The notes under the pieces are model-generated. The model had not been told where the DNA came from. It made no database searches and was given only the letters and a program-made list of their open reading frames with translations. 64,000 nucleotides of DNA from Gemmatimonadota bacterium. GTDB lineage: Bacteria; Gemmatimonadota; Gemmatimonadetes; Gemmatimonadales; Gemmatimonadaceae. The position numbers and the translations under genes were made by a program. The DNA lies in contig JAQBPX010000014.1 of assembly GCA_028287305.1 (NCBI GenBank), positions 1 through 64,000 of the forward strand. Direction: 5' to 3'. This document shows positions 1-7,392 of the stretch, one piece after another; within the stretch, counting starts at the first letter, position 1; the number at the start of each line of letters is the position of its first letter.

Positions 1-126
1 GCCGCCGCGACGCCGGTCGCCGCGGCGCTGGCCGGGCGCGCGCGCCACGGCCGCGTGGTGTGCGTGGTGTCGGGCGGGAACATCGACCTCGAGAAGCTGG
101 CGAAGATTTTCAGGCGGGAAATGTAG
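1..126 (+). CDS. Threonine/serine dehydratase-like PLP enzyme, C-terminal end (partial)
   Basis: Only the last 41 codons are inside the window; the reading frame is open from base 1 and ends at TAG 124-126. The tail reads GRVVCVVSGGNIDLEKLAKI, which closely resembles the C-terminus of the catalytic domain of biosynthetic or catabolic threonine ammonia-lyases (fold type II PLP enzymes that deaminate threonine or serine to 2-oxo acids in the cytoplasm). The CVVSGGN segment is the typical closing strand-turn of this fold. No regulatory ACT domain follows, so this would be the short catabolic-type form if the assignment is right. The call rests on a short segment; other family members such as serine racemase cannot be excluded. 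Confidence 0.6.
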   Translation, partial: AAATPVAAALAGRARHGRVVCVVSGGNIDLEKLAKIFRREM

Positions 127-158
127 AACGGCCCCGCGCGAAATCGCGCGGGGCCGTT
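127..158. terminator. Strong hairpin terminator after the dehydratase gene
   Basis: A perfect 14-bp inverted repeat (127-140 with 145-158, loop AAAT) begins directly after the stop codon. The stem is GC-rich, and because its ends are AA/TT it could work in both directions. It sits between the end of the plus-strand dehydratase gene and the end of the minus-strand DinB gene (stop at 177), which is what a shared terminator would be expected to do. Confidence 0.8.
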
Positions 159-176
159 CTCCCAGCGGTCGAGCTG

Positions 177-764
177 CTACGGGCGCGGTGGACGCGGCAG
201 CGCGGTGGGCGGGATCATGTTGTTCAGTCGCATGTAGTTCGCGATCTGGCTGTAGTGATCGGCCATGTCCTGCACGTGGCCCAGGACCATCGTGGCGCGA
301 GTGATCGTGCGCGGCGCCTGCCCGCCGAAGCTCATCGAGACCTGGTCGGCCAGGCGTGCGTCGTCGAGCTGGCCGAGGGCCGTCTCGCAGAAGGCGAAGG
401 ACGCCTTGAGCTTCGAGACGAGCGAGTCCTTGGGCCACTTCGCCTTCACCGAGTCGGCGGTCGTCGAGTCGATGGCCGGAATGGTCGCCTTCATGGTGCC
501 GAACGCGTTGCAGAAGAGGTAGTTGTCGCTCGCCAGGTGCTGGGCGACGTACCCGATCGTCAGCTGCTGTGGCGTCGGCCGGAAGCCGAACTTGTCGCCC
601 GGGATCGAGTCGAATGCCTGCGCGAGGTTGCGCTGGAGTCCGAGGGTCCGTCCGCGGAAGACGGTCGTGATGGGATTCACCGGGGGACCGGAGGGCGGCG
701 TTGCCTGGGCAGCGAGTGCCACGGGCGCAATTAGCGCCAGGAGCAGTGCGCGCGAGATCTTCAT
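177..764 (-). CDS. Secreted DinB-family protein
   Basis: Product of 195 aa. The ATG at 764 is preferred over an upstream in-frame start because it gives a classic signal peptide (MKISRALLLALIAPVALAAQ) and is preceded by GAGGAAC at suitable distance. After the signal sequence the protein looks like a DinB/DUF664-type four-helix bundle: it opens with a helix containing LQRNLAQAFDSIPGDKFGFRPTP, has TIGYVAQHLASDNYLF (first metal-ligand His region) and ends with HVQDMADHYSQIANYMRLN, whose His residues would complete the metal site. DinB relatives are often thiol or metal dependent, but the reaction of this member is unknown. It is transcribed alone toward the terminator at 127-158. Confidence 0.8.
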   Translation of the reverse strand: MKISRALLLALIAPVALAAQATPPSGPPVNPITTVFRGRTLGLQRNLAQAFDSIPGDKFGFRPTPQQLTIGYVAQHLASDNYLFCNAFGTMKATIPAIDSTTADSVKAKWPKDSLVSKLKASFAFCETALGQLDDARLADQVSMSFGGQAPRTITRATMVLGHVQDMADHYSQIANYMRLNNMIPPTALPRPPRP

Positions 765-892
765 GTGGGGGTTCCTCGAGGGTTGGTGGGACGGCTCGCT
801 GATCTTGGCCGCAAGCGCCCATTTGCGCAACATTGTAGACTGAACCCGCACATCTGGACGCCCGCGTAACGCTTCCCTCGCCCACTCATCCC

Positions 893-2473
893 ATGTCGCG
901 CTGGTCACTCGGAAGCCTGCTGCTCGTCGCCAGCGTCGCATTCTCCTCGAAGGCCCAGCCCACCGCGCGCACCGTGAACGGCGCCGTGCGCGGCGTGGCC
1001 CTTCCTACGGGGATCGCGCTCTTCAAGGGCATTCCCTTCGCTGCGCCGCCCACCGGTGACCGGCGATGGAAGCCGCCCGCTGCCGCCGCGAGCTGGAAGG
1101 GCATCCGCGATGCGACGCGCTTCGCGAGCCAGTGCATGCAGTGGCGCGTGTACTCCGACATGATGTTCCGCAACGAGGCGAACAGTGAGGACTGCCTCTA
1201 CCTCAACGTCTGGACGCCTGCTCCGTCAGCACGCAGGAAGATGCCGGTGCTCGTGTACATCTATGGCGGCGGCTTCACCGCCGGCGACGGATCCGAGTTC
1301 CGCTACGACGGTGAGAACATGGCGCGACGCGGCATCGTGGTCGTGACGATGAGCTATCGCCTCGGCATTTTCGGCTACTTCGCGCACCCCGCGCTCGCTG
1401 CCGAGTCTCCGCGGCACGCAAGCGGCAACTATGGCCTGATGGACCAGGTGGCCGCGCTGCGCTGGGTGAAGGCCAATGTCGCGCAGTTCGGCGGAGATCC
1501 CGCCCGCGTCACGATCGCGGGTGAATCGGCCGGTTCGATGTCGGTGTCGGCGCTCATGGTATCACCCATGGCGCGGGGGCTGTTCAGCGGCGCCATCGGC
1601 GAGAGTGGGGCCGTGCTCGGACCCGGCCTCAGTCCGGCAACGCAGGCCGTGGCCGAGCAGAATGGCGTGGCGTTCGCGACCGCGATCGCAACGCCGACGA
1701 TCGCGGGGCTGCGCGCCCTCTCGGCGTTCGAGCTGCTTACGCAGGCGAGCGTGGAGGGTCGTCCGCAATTCTTCCCGAGCGTGGACGGCGCGTTCCTGGT
1801 CGAGCCGCCCGCGGCGACGTACGCGCGCGGTGGGCAGGCGATGGTGCCCCTGCTCGCCGGATGGAATTCCGAGGAGCAGAGCGGGCTGCCGCAGCTTCCC
1901 AATCCCACCACGGAGAATTACGTCGCGCTCGTGAACAGGATCTTCGGTGCGCGCGCGACGGAAGCGCTCGCCGCGTATCCGGTGACCACGCCCGAAGAAG
2001 CCGCGCGCGCATCCACGGCGATCGCGAGCGACCGATTCATTGCCTACGGCACCTGGCAGTGGCTCGACGAGCATGCGCGCGCCGGCCAGCCCGTCTATCG
2101 CTACTACTACGCTCGCGCGCGCACGCCGGTGGCACCGCGACGCAGCCGTGGCGTGCCGCTCAACCTCTGGGATTCCCTGCCGCGCGGCGCATCGCACTCC
2201 GCCGAGATCGAGTACGCCATGGGCAACCTCGATCGCAATCCCGTGTGGCTCTGGACCGTCGACGACCGCAAGGTGTCGGCGACCCTTATGGGCTGGTTCG
2301 AGAACTTCGTGAAGACCGGCGACCCGAACGGCGCCGGCCTGCCGGCGTGGCCGATGGGCCGGGTCGACGCGAGCGGCAACGTGATGCGCATGCACATCGA
2401 CGTCGACAGCCACGCCGACCTCGAGCCGCGCGCGCGCTACCTGTTCCTCAAGAGCTTCTTCGCGGCGCCGTAG
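893..2473 (+). CDS. Type-B carboxylesterase / para-nitrobenzyl esterase family
   Basis: Product of 526 aa with an N-terminal signal sequence (to about residue 21) and so probably exported. It hydrolyses ester bonds of unknown natural substrates. Seen in the sequence: EDCLYLNVW signature near residue 99, oxyanion-hole loop YGGGF at 124-128, nucleophile elbow GESAGS with the catalytic serine at 212, and the SHSAEIEYAMGN region near 440 that carries the catalytic histidine. Length fits the family (about 500-550 aa). A lipoprotein gene follows after three bases, so the two are probably co-transcribed. Confidence 0.93.
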   Translation: MSRWSLGSLLLVASVAFSSKAQPTARTVNGAVRGVALPTGIALFKGIPFAAPPTGDRRWKPPAAAASWKGIRDATRFASQCMQWRVYSDMMFRNEANSEDCLYLNVWTPAPSARRKMPVLVYIYGGGFTAGDGSEFRYDGENMARRGIVVVTMSYRLGIFGYFAHPALAAESPRHASGNYGLMDQVAALRWVKANVAQFGGDPARVTIAGESAGSMSVSALMVSPMARGLFSGAIGESGAVLGPGLSPATQAVAEQNGVAFATAIATPTIAGLRALSAFELLTQASVEGRPQFFPSVDGAFLVEPPAATYARGGQAMVPLLAGWNSEEQSGLPQLPNPTTENYVALVNRIFGARATEALAAYPVTTPEEAARASTAIASDRFIAYGTWQWLDEHARAGQPVYRYYYARARTPVAPRRSRGVPLNLWDSLPRGASHSAEIEYAMGNLDRNPVWLWTVDDRKVSATLMGWFENFVKTGDPNGAGLPAWPMGRVDASGNVMRMHIDVDSHADLEPRARYLFLKSFFAAP

Positions 2474-2476
2474 CCG

Positions 2477-3388
2477 ATGCGCACTCGCGTCCTGCTACTC
2501 CTGATCCTCGGCGCGTGCGCACGCCCCGCGCCGTATGGGGAGCCCGTGCGGCTGGTATCGGGAGGCTCGGACACGCTCGTCGTCAACACGCGCGGACCCG
2601 CGCCGCTCAACGTTCGCGCGCTCGATGCATCGGGTCGCACGGTGAGAAATGCGCGCATCGAGTATGCGCTGACGGGCGGCGATTCCCTCCCACTGACTGC
2701 CGACGGAGTCCTGACGTGCGCGCAGCCCGCCGATCTTGCCGTGCGGGCAACGTTGGGATCGATCCGGAAGGGCATCGTCGTGCGCTGCCGTCCGGTCGAG
2801 TGGCTGCGCGTGCCGGGTCCGGTGCAATTCGTGCTCGGCGATTCCGCGCTCGGCGGGCCTCGCGCCTTCCCGGTCACGGCATACGGACCTGATGCCAAGC
2901 CTGTCTCACTGATAGCGGGCACGCTCTCGGTCAGGGATGCCGGGGTCGCCCGATTCGATGGACTCGCGCTCGCGCCGCTCACGGCCGGCGCGACCCTCGC
3001 GTCTGCATCGATCGGGGGCAGGTTCGCGTACATCGGCGTGCACGTCTATCGGCAGGTGGGCGAGCTCGGCGCACTGGATACGATCATGCGCATCCCCCCA
3101 GCGCACCGCCTCGTGGCCGTGCCACTGCACGTTGCGCCGGGAGAGATGCGCCGCCAGCGGCTCCCTCGCGGCGGCTGGTTGATCACGATGCTGCCCGAGA
3201 ATGGCGACAGCCTCGGTGGTCCGCAGCTGCGCGTGGAGCATGCAGAGTGTTCGCCGGTGTTCGGGCCCAGGCACTACGCCTGCACCGTCGGTCGCGACGC
3301 AGCAATTGTCGTCTACCGCTCCGTCGATCGGACCCACTCACGCGCTGCCGATGCGCAGTTGCTGGTACGATGGTTCGCTGGACAATGA
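2477..3388 (+). CDS. Putative lipoprotein with Ig-like region, unknown function
   Basis: Product of 303 aa. The N-terminus is a lipoprotein signal with a plausible lipobox LGAC (Cys14). Residues about 30-170 look like bacterial Ig-like beta-sandwich material (alternating hydrophobic strands such as NVRALDASGRTVRNARIEYAL, and a later strand pair SVRDAGVARFDGLALAPL), a pattern common in surface proteins that use Big_2-like domains. No catalytic motif is visible. Two Cys pairs in the C-terminal third could form disulfides. It starts three bases after the esterase gene, so it is likely translated from the same message. Confidence 0.7.
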   Translation: MRTRVLLLLILGACARPAPYGEPVRLVSGGSDTLVVNTRGPAPLNVRALDASGRTVRNARIEYALTGGDSLPLTADGVLTCAQPADLAVRATLGSIRKGIVVRCRPVEWLRVPGPVQFVLGDSALGGPRAFPVTAYGPDAKPVSLIAGTLSVRDAGVARFDGLALAPLTAGATLASASIGGRFAYIGVHVYRQVGELGALDTIMRIPPAHRLVAVPLHVAPGEMRRQRLPRGGWLITMLPENGDSLGGPQLRVEHAECSPVFGPRHYACTVGRDAAIVVYRSVDRTHSRAADAQLLVRWFAGQ

Positions 3389-3434
3389 GCGCGCGGCCAA
3401 TCTGCCTTGTCTCACCCTGACTGAACGACGCTGC

Positions 3435-3722
3435 ATGACCCACGCCGTAATCGCCGCCCTCGAGGCCGAACTTCGCGCGGCGCAACTCGCTGGTGACGTG
3501 CCCACACTCGACCGGCTGATCTCCGACGACCTGCAGTTCACCGGGCCCGATGGCGCCTTCGCCACCAAGGCCGGCGATCTTGCCGCCTATCGCGATGGTG
3601 TCATGCGCGTCACGGAACACCAGCCCGGGATCGCGCGCTACACGCGCGTCTGGGCGCGTGAGTCGGGCGAGTGGCGCATCGTGGCGGGCACGGTGAGCGT
3701 GACGAACTCCGACCACACGTAG
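3435..3722 (+). CDS. SnoaL/DUF4440-like NTF2-fold protein with an internal deletion
   Basis: Product of 95 aa from ATG 3435. It opens with the usual NTF2-like helix and strand (DRLISDDLQFTGPDGAFATKAGDLAAYRDG) and closes with RYTRVWARESGEWRIVAG, the two conserved ends of the nuclear-transport-factor-2-like family. Relatives are normally about 120-130 aa; here the central strands are absent and the first half joins the last half directly. That points to an in-frame deletion, so the protein may not fold as a normal cone. Its 3' end overlaps the convergent membrane gene by 85 bases. Function unknown even in full-length relatives. Confidence 0.6.
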   Translation: MTHAVIAALEAELRAAQLAGDVPTLDRLISDDLQFTGPDGAFATKAGDLAAYRDGVMRVTEHQPGIARYTRVWARESGEWRIVAGTVSVTNSDHT

Positions 3723-4078
3723 CGCCACGGGATCACCAGCGGCATCAGGATCACGCCCATCAGGCACGCCTTCATCGACTCGCGGGCGGCGTCATCCCAC
3801 TGCCCGCCCGAGCGAAGCGCGAGGCCGAAGGCCACCACCCAGAGCGTCTTCCACACGAGCTCGAACAGCAGCAGCGGCAGCATCTTCACGGGGTGGCGCA
3901 CGCCGATCAATGCCATGATGGTGATGCCGCCCAGGAGCGCGCGGATGGTGCCGCGCTGCAGGTCGAGGTTGGGCGGCGCGTTGATGATCCCCGGCCAGAT
4001 CGTGACGCCGAGCCCCACGGCAATCAGCAGGTAGGTGGCGCGCAGCACCCAGAGGCGGGCATTCGAGAGCTCGGTCAT
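3638..4078 (-). CDS. Small integral membrane protein of a DUF2975/Xre operon
   Basis: Product of 146 aa with four predicted hydrophobic segments (about residues 12-30, 44-60, 63-83 and 103-120). It is the third gene of a minus-strand operon: its ATG at 4078 overlaps the stop of the Xre-type regulator (ATGA). The last roughly 24 residues run into the end of the convergent SnoaL-like gene and look unlike membrane protein; the natural C-terminus is probably near WRYVW, so the reading frame may have been extended by the rearrangement that shortened the neighbour. Role unknown; position suggests it works with the DUF2975 protein. Confidence 0.7.
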   Translation of the reverse strand: MTELSNARLWVLRATYLLIAVGLGVTIWPGIINAPPNLDLQRGTIRALLGGITIMALIGVRHPVKMLPLLLFELVWKTLWVVAFGLALRSGGQWDDAARESMKACLMGVILMPLVIPWRYVWSEFVTLTVPATMRHSPDSRAQTRV

Positions 4079-4293
4079 TGTGTGTCTCCGTCAGGTTGGT
4101 GGGTAAGCAGGTCGCCGGGCTGGCAGGCGAGCGCCTGGCAGATGGCCTCGAGGGTGGAGAAGCGGATCGCGCGCGCCTTGCCGGTCTTGAGGATCGAGAG
4201 GTTCGCGAGGGTGATGTCCACGCGCTCGGACAGCTCGGTGAGGGTCATCCGTCGCGCGTGCAGCAGGTCGTCGAGCTTGACGATGATCGCCAT
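4075..4293 (-). CDS. Xre/YozG-type helix-turn-helix regulator
   Basis: Product of 72 aa, essentially one HTH_XRE DNA-binding domain. The pattern fits the YozG-like group: MAIIVKLDDLLHARRMTLTELSERVDITLANLSILKTGKARAIRFSTLEAICQALACQPGDLL, with the recognition helix around LANLSILKTGKA. The ATG at 4293 is chosen because it starts two bases after the DUF2975 gene and gives the exact domain length; a longer in-frame start would read back through the DUF2975 gene. It probably represses its own operon through the inverted repeat at 4862-4886. Confidence 0.9.
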   Translation of the reverse strand: MAIIVKLDDLLHARRMTLTELSERVDITLANLSILKTGKARAIRFSTLEAICQALACQPGDLLTHQPDGDTQ

Positions 4294-4295
4294 GG

Positions 4296-4820
4296 TCAGA
4301 TCGTCCCCTCGAGGTCGGCGCGCATGCGCGCGCCATGCTCGAACACCCGGGCCAGCACGAAGAGCAGCAGCACGGCGAGCCAGCGCGTGACGTCGAAGCT
4401 CCACTGGATGTCGATCGCATTGCGCGCCGAGGAGGCGTTCGTCGCGACCGCGGTGACCACGATGTTCAGCAGCGACAGCGCCAGCACCGCCCACGCGATC
4501 TTCTGCAGCCGCTCGGCGTTCTCGATCACGAAGGGATCGCCGGCGCGCACCGTGTCCACGATCGCGAGCAGGCGCGTGAGCACGAAGTGCGTGACGGGAA
4601 TCGCGCAGAGACCGAGCACCATGACGGCGCGCATGGCGAGCACGAACGACCAGTCATCGAGCGGATGCTTCACGCCGAGCGCGGTGAACACGGGCCCGGC
4701 GGCCACGGTGCTCGCGATCAGCAGCCCCAGGATGAACGTGCCCATCAACAGGTTGAGGGCGACCAGCAGGCGGAGGACTCGCCCGGTGAGGCCGAGCGCG
4801 GCCGGGTAGGACGTGGACAT
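4296..4820 (-). CDS. DUF2975-family four-helix membrane protein
   Basis: Product of 174 aa with four transmembrane helices (about residues 15-40, 60-85, 103-128 and 146-165) and the motif AGDPFVIENAERLQKIAW between helices 2 and 3, which is diagnostic for DUF2975 (YoaS-like) proteins. In Firmicutes and Bacteroidota this family is nearly always paired with a YozG-like Xre regulator, as here. It is the first gene of the operon and lies directly behind the promoter-operator at 4862-4893. Biological role not known; a link to membrane or phase-change signalling is only inferred from the pairing. Confidence 0.88.
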   Translation of the reverse strand: MSTSYPAALGLTGRVLRLLVALNLLMGTFILGLLIASTVAAGPVFTALGVKHPLDDWSFVLAMRAVMVLGLCAIPVTHFVLTRLLAIVDTVRAGDPFVIENAERLQKIAWAVLALSLLNIVVTAVATNASSARNAIDIQWSFDVTRWLAVLLLFVLARVFEHGARMRADLEGTI

Positions 4821-4861
4821 GGGAATCAGGGGCGACTGGGCAGGCAGGACATACTTCTCGA

Positions 4862-4893
4862 TTAACGATATGCTATTTATCGTTAAACGTCAA
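4862..4893 (-). promoter_or_regulatory. Promoter with embedded operator for the DUF2975/Xre operon
   Basis: On the minus strand there is TTGACG (4893-4888), a 17-base spacer, then TATCGT (4870-4865), a good sigma-70 type promoter. A perfect 9-bp inverted repeat TTAACGATA / TATCGTTAA (4862-4870 and 4878-4886, 7-base spacer) covers the -10 box and most of the spacer. A bound repressor would block polymerase, and the Xre-type protein encoded in the operon is the obvious candidate. Confidence 0.8.
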
Positions 4894-4983
4894 GCCCCGT
4901 GTTGCTATTCGATGTCTCGCGACCCTCACACGCCGGCGCGATCGCAGCTTTCGGCCGGCGCGTCCCCGACGCAGATTCACGCC

Positions 4984-5394
4984 ATGAAAATCTTCACCTA
5001 CCTGAACTACGGCGGGAACTGCCGCCAGGCGTTCGAGTTCTACGCCGAGCACCTGGGCGGCAAGATCACGATGATGCAGACGCACGGCGACGTGCCCGAC
5101 CCGAGCCAGGTGCCGGCCGGCTGGAAGGACGCGATCCTCCATGCGCGCATCGAGATCGGCGGCACGGTGATCTTCGGCGCCGACACGCCGCCCGAGCGCT
5201 TCCAGCCGATGCGGAGCGCATACCTCTCCCTCCTGCTCGACAGCAACGAGCAGGCGGAGCAGGTGTACGCGCTCCTCACCGACGGAGGCGAGATCTTCAT
5301 GAAGATGGAAGAGACCTTCTTCGCGCACCGGTTCGCCATGCTCCGCGACCGGTTCGGCACCTCATGGATGCTGCTCCACGAGCGACCGATGTGA
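4984..5394 (+). CDS. PhnB-like VOC-superfamily protein
   Basis: Product of 136 aa. It begins MKIFTYLNYGGNCRQAFEFYAEHLGG and ends DRFGTSWMLLHERP, the ordered hallmarks of PhnB/'3-demethylubiquinone methyltransferase-like' glyoxalase-fold proteins. Such proteins form paired beta-alpha-beta-beta-beta modules and bind a metal or small ligand, but most are uncharacterised. ATG 4984 was chosen because it matches the usual N-terminus; a longer in-frame start at 4813 would read through the operator region. Its stop overlaps the GTG of the next VOC gene by four bases, indicating translational coupling. Confidence 0.88.
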   Translation: MKIFTYLNYGGNCRQAFEFYAEHLGGKITMMQTHGDVPDPSQVPAGWKDAILHARIEIGGTVIFGADTPPERFQPMRSAYLSLLLDSNEQAEQVYALLTDGGEIFMKMEETFFAHRFAMLRDRFGTSWMLLHERPM

Positions 5395-5783
5395 GCGCCT
5401 CCAGCATCACTCACGTCAGCGCGATCAGCCTGTTCGTGGAAGACCTGGCGGCGTCGAAGGCGTTCTATGCGACCGTCCTCGACGCACCCGTCGCCTTCGA
5501 GGACGCGACCTCCGTCGCGCTGAAGCTCGACAACCTCATCGTGAACCTGTTGCAGGTGGACAGCGCGCACGAGCTGGTGGGTGAGGGCAACGTGGGCGGC
5601 CGCGATGCAGGCGCGCGATTCCAGTTGAGCATCTGGGTGCCGGACGTCGACGACGTGTGCGCGCGGCTCGCCACGCTCGGCGTGACCATGACCGGCCCGC
5701 ACGACAAGCCCTGGGGAATGCGCGCGGCCACCTTCGTGGATCCCGCCGGCAACAGCTGGGAGGTCGCGCAGCGGCTCGCGTGA
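5391..5783 (+). CDS. Glyoxalase/bleomycin-resistance-type VOC protein
   Basis: Product of 130 aa starting at GTG 5391 (GTGA overlap with the preceding stop). The pattern ISLFVEDLAASKAFYATVL, then IWVPDVDDVCARLATLGV and finally KPWGMRAATFVDPAGNSWEVAQ is that of a two-module VOC domain as in glyoxalase I and fosfomycin/bleomycin binding proteins. The final E of WEVAQ is the usual metal-ligand position. Ligand unknown. It lies between another VOC gene and a LuxR-type regulator with 4-base overlaps on both sides. Confidence 0.88.
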   Translation: MSASSITHVSAISLFVEDLAASKAFYATVLDAPVAFEDATSVALKLDNLIVNLLQVDSAHELVGEGNVGGRDAGARFQLSIWVPDVDDVCARLATLGVTMTGPHDKPWGMRAATFVDPAGNSWEVAQRLA

Positions 5784-6226
5784 GGAAGACCGTCCTCGTC
5801 TACGGCCTCCTCGGCGGAGTGCTGGTCGCGATCCTCAAGGCGACCGAGTATCGCTTCCTCGTCCTCGAGCACTCCCTCGAGATCTACGGCGGCATCGTCG
5901 CGCTGATCTTCTCCGGGCTGGGCCTGTGGCTGGGACTCAAGCGCACGCGGCCGAAGCACACGGTGGAGGTTCGCGAGGTCCTGGTGCCGGTTGGGGGCCC
6001 GTTCGAGCGCGACGTCGCCCGCGTCGAGCAGCTCGGGATCACGCCCCGGGAGCTGGAGATCCTGGAGGCGATGGCGGCCGGGCTCAGCAACCGCGAGATC
6101 GCCGGCCGGCTGTTCGTGAGCGAGAACACCGTGAAGACGCATGCGGGCAGGCTCTTCGACAAGCTCTCGGCGCGGCGGCGCACGCAGGCCGTGCAACTGG
6201 CGAAAGAAGCCCGGCTCATCCCCTGA
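5780..6226 (+). CDS. Membrane-anchored LuxR-type transcriptional regulator
   Basis: Product of 148 aa from GTG 5780, overlapping the previous stop (GTGA). Two hydrophobic segments at about 6-22 and 35-55 precede a LuxR/GerE HTH at about 85-145 (LGITPRELEILEAMAAGLSNREIAGRLFVSENTVKTHAGRLFDKLSARRRTQAVQLAKEA). There is no receiver domain, so this is a membrane-bound regulator of the short type often found next to DUF4199 genes. The repeated GGGTGA half-sites between it and the DUF4199 gene are probable binding sites. Confidence 0.88.
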   Translation: MRKTVLVYGLLGGVLVAILKATEYRFLVLEHSLEIYGGIVALIFSGLGLWLGLKRTRPKHTVEVREVLVPVGGPFERDVARVEQLGITPRELEILEAMAAGLSNREIAGRLFVSENTVKTHAGRLFDKLSARRRTQAVQLAKEARLIP

Positions 6227-6228
6227 AC

Positions 6229-6273
6229 GGGTGATTTTCGGGCACCGAAGGCGAAAATCACCCATTCGGGTGA
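6229..6273. promoter_or_regulatory. Array of GGGTGA half-sites, probable LuxR operator
   Basis: Three half-sites occur in 45 bases: GGGTGA at 6229-6234, its complement TCACCC at 6258-6263 and GGGTGA at 6268-6273. The outer pair is part of a perfect 12-bp inverted repeat (6229-6240 with 6252-6263, 11-base loop). The second pair forms TCACCC-ATTC-GGGTGA. This lies just after the LuxR gene and about 70 bases before the DUF4199 gene. The first repeat could also act as an attenuator or terminator, but there is no T-run. Confidence 0.6.
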
Positions 6274-6341
6274 CGCGCCATGGGGGTGGGAGAGTCAGGT
6301 TAGCGGCGTTCCCAGCCGGCCCCCTGCCTCGGAGACCCACC

Positions 6342-6899
6342 ATGAAGAACACCGTCCTCAAGTTCGGCGTCATCTCGGGCATCATCATGTCGTCGTTGAT
6401 GCTCGCCACCCTGCCCTTCCAGCATGCGCTCAGCTACGACTACGGCCTGCTGGTCGGCTACACGGGGATCGTGCTCGCCTTCATGCTGATCTTCTTCGGC
6501 ATTCGCTCGTATCGCGACGAGGTGGAGGGCGGCGGGGTGGGGTTCTGGCGCGCGCTCAAGGTCGGGTCGCTGATCGCGCTGATCTCGAGCTGCTTCTACG
6601 TGGCCACGTGGGAGGTGGTCTTCTTCGAGTTCCAGCCGGACTTCCTGGTGAAGATGCAGGCGGTCCAGCTGGAGAAGCTGCAGGCGAAGGGAGTGTCGGC
6701 CGACTCGCTGGCCAAGGTCAAGGCCGCCGACGCGAAGATGGCCGAGCAGTACAGCAAGCCCCTGGTCAACATCGCCTACACCTTCCTCGAGCCGCTGCCG
6801 GTCGGGCTCGTGATCGCCCTGGTCTCGGCGGGTGTGCTGAGCCGAAAGAAGAAGGAAGAGGACGCCGGGATGCTGGCCAGCGCAGCGCTCGCCCCGTAA
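6342..6899 (+). CDS. DUF4199-family membrane protein
   Basis: Product of 185 aa. Four transmembrane segments are visible (about 6-25, 35-53, 73-95 and 147-167). The IIFFGIRSYRDEVEGGGVGFWRALKVGSLIALISSCFYVATWEV stretch matches the DUF4199 consensus (loop with GIxxYR, then GFxxALxxG). A charged amphipathic region of about 45 residues separates helices 3 and 4. The gene follows a membrane LuxR-type regulator, a recurrent pairing. GGAGACC lies upstream of ATG 6342 as a ribosome-binding site. Role unknown. Confidence 0.83.
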   Translation: MKNTVLKFGVISGIIMSSLMLATLPFQHALSYDYGLLVGYTGIVLAFMLIFFGIRSYRDEVEGGGVGFWRALKVGSLIALISSCFYVATWEVVFFEFQPDFLVKMQAVQLEKLQAKGVSADSLAKVKAADAKMAEQYSKPLVNIAYTFLEPLPVGLVIALVSAGVLSRKKKEEDAGMLASAALAP

Positions 6900-6953
6900 C
6901 TTGGGGCGAGCCAGTTCCCATTCCGGCACGACCCTTCTCAGCACACGGGATCC

Positions 6954-7370
6954 ATGCGACACGCCCTGATGTACGTCGGCGGTTACGAGCGCAATTTCGC
7001 GAACCTCACCAACTCTTCCACCAGCTTCGAGGGGACCGACGGGCAGTCGCATCCCTACCGTGACTGGCCGACGCACGCCGATGGGTTGCGCGTGTACTAC
7101 ATGGAGAAGTCGGGCAAGAAGTTCATGGCCGTGCGCATCGCCGACAGCGACGGCGACGTGGTGCTCCAGAATCCGCTGGTGCTCGTGCCCGGCGAGCACT
7201 TCGGCTTCGGCACGCGGCTCAGCGGCGAGCCCACGTCGGTGGAGGATGACGTCGCCATCGGCAAGCTGCTCGAGGACAGCATCAAGAAGAACATGGCGCA
7301 GAGCGGCGAGCTGATGCCCATGCGCGAGCGCCTGATCGCGAAGAGCCACGGGAAGAAGCACCAGGATTGA
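6954..7370 (+). CDS. Conserved hypothetical protein
   Basis: Product of 138 aa with no signal peptide or membrane segment and no motif I recognise. The middle has beta-strand-like stretches (LRVYYMEKSGKKFMAVRIADSDGDVVLQ) followed by a helical, charged C-terminus ending in GKKHQD. Base composition is like the neighbours. A DUF1569 gene follows after 22 bases, so they may be co-transcribed. Reality of the gene is supported by its coding-like codon pattern and the tidy spacing, not by a recognised family. Confidence 0.6.
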   Translation: MRHALMYVGGYERNFANLTNSSTSFEGTDGQSHPYRDWPTHADGLRVYYMEKSGKKFMAVRIADSDGDVVLQNPLVLVPGEHFGFGTRLSGEPTSVEDDVAIGKLLEDSIKKNMAQSGELMPMRERLIAKSHGKKHQD

Positions 7371-7392
7371 TCAACGACCACACGACCAGCGA

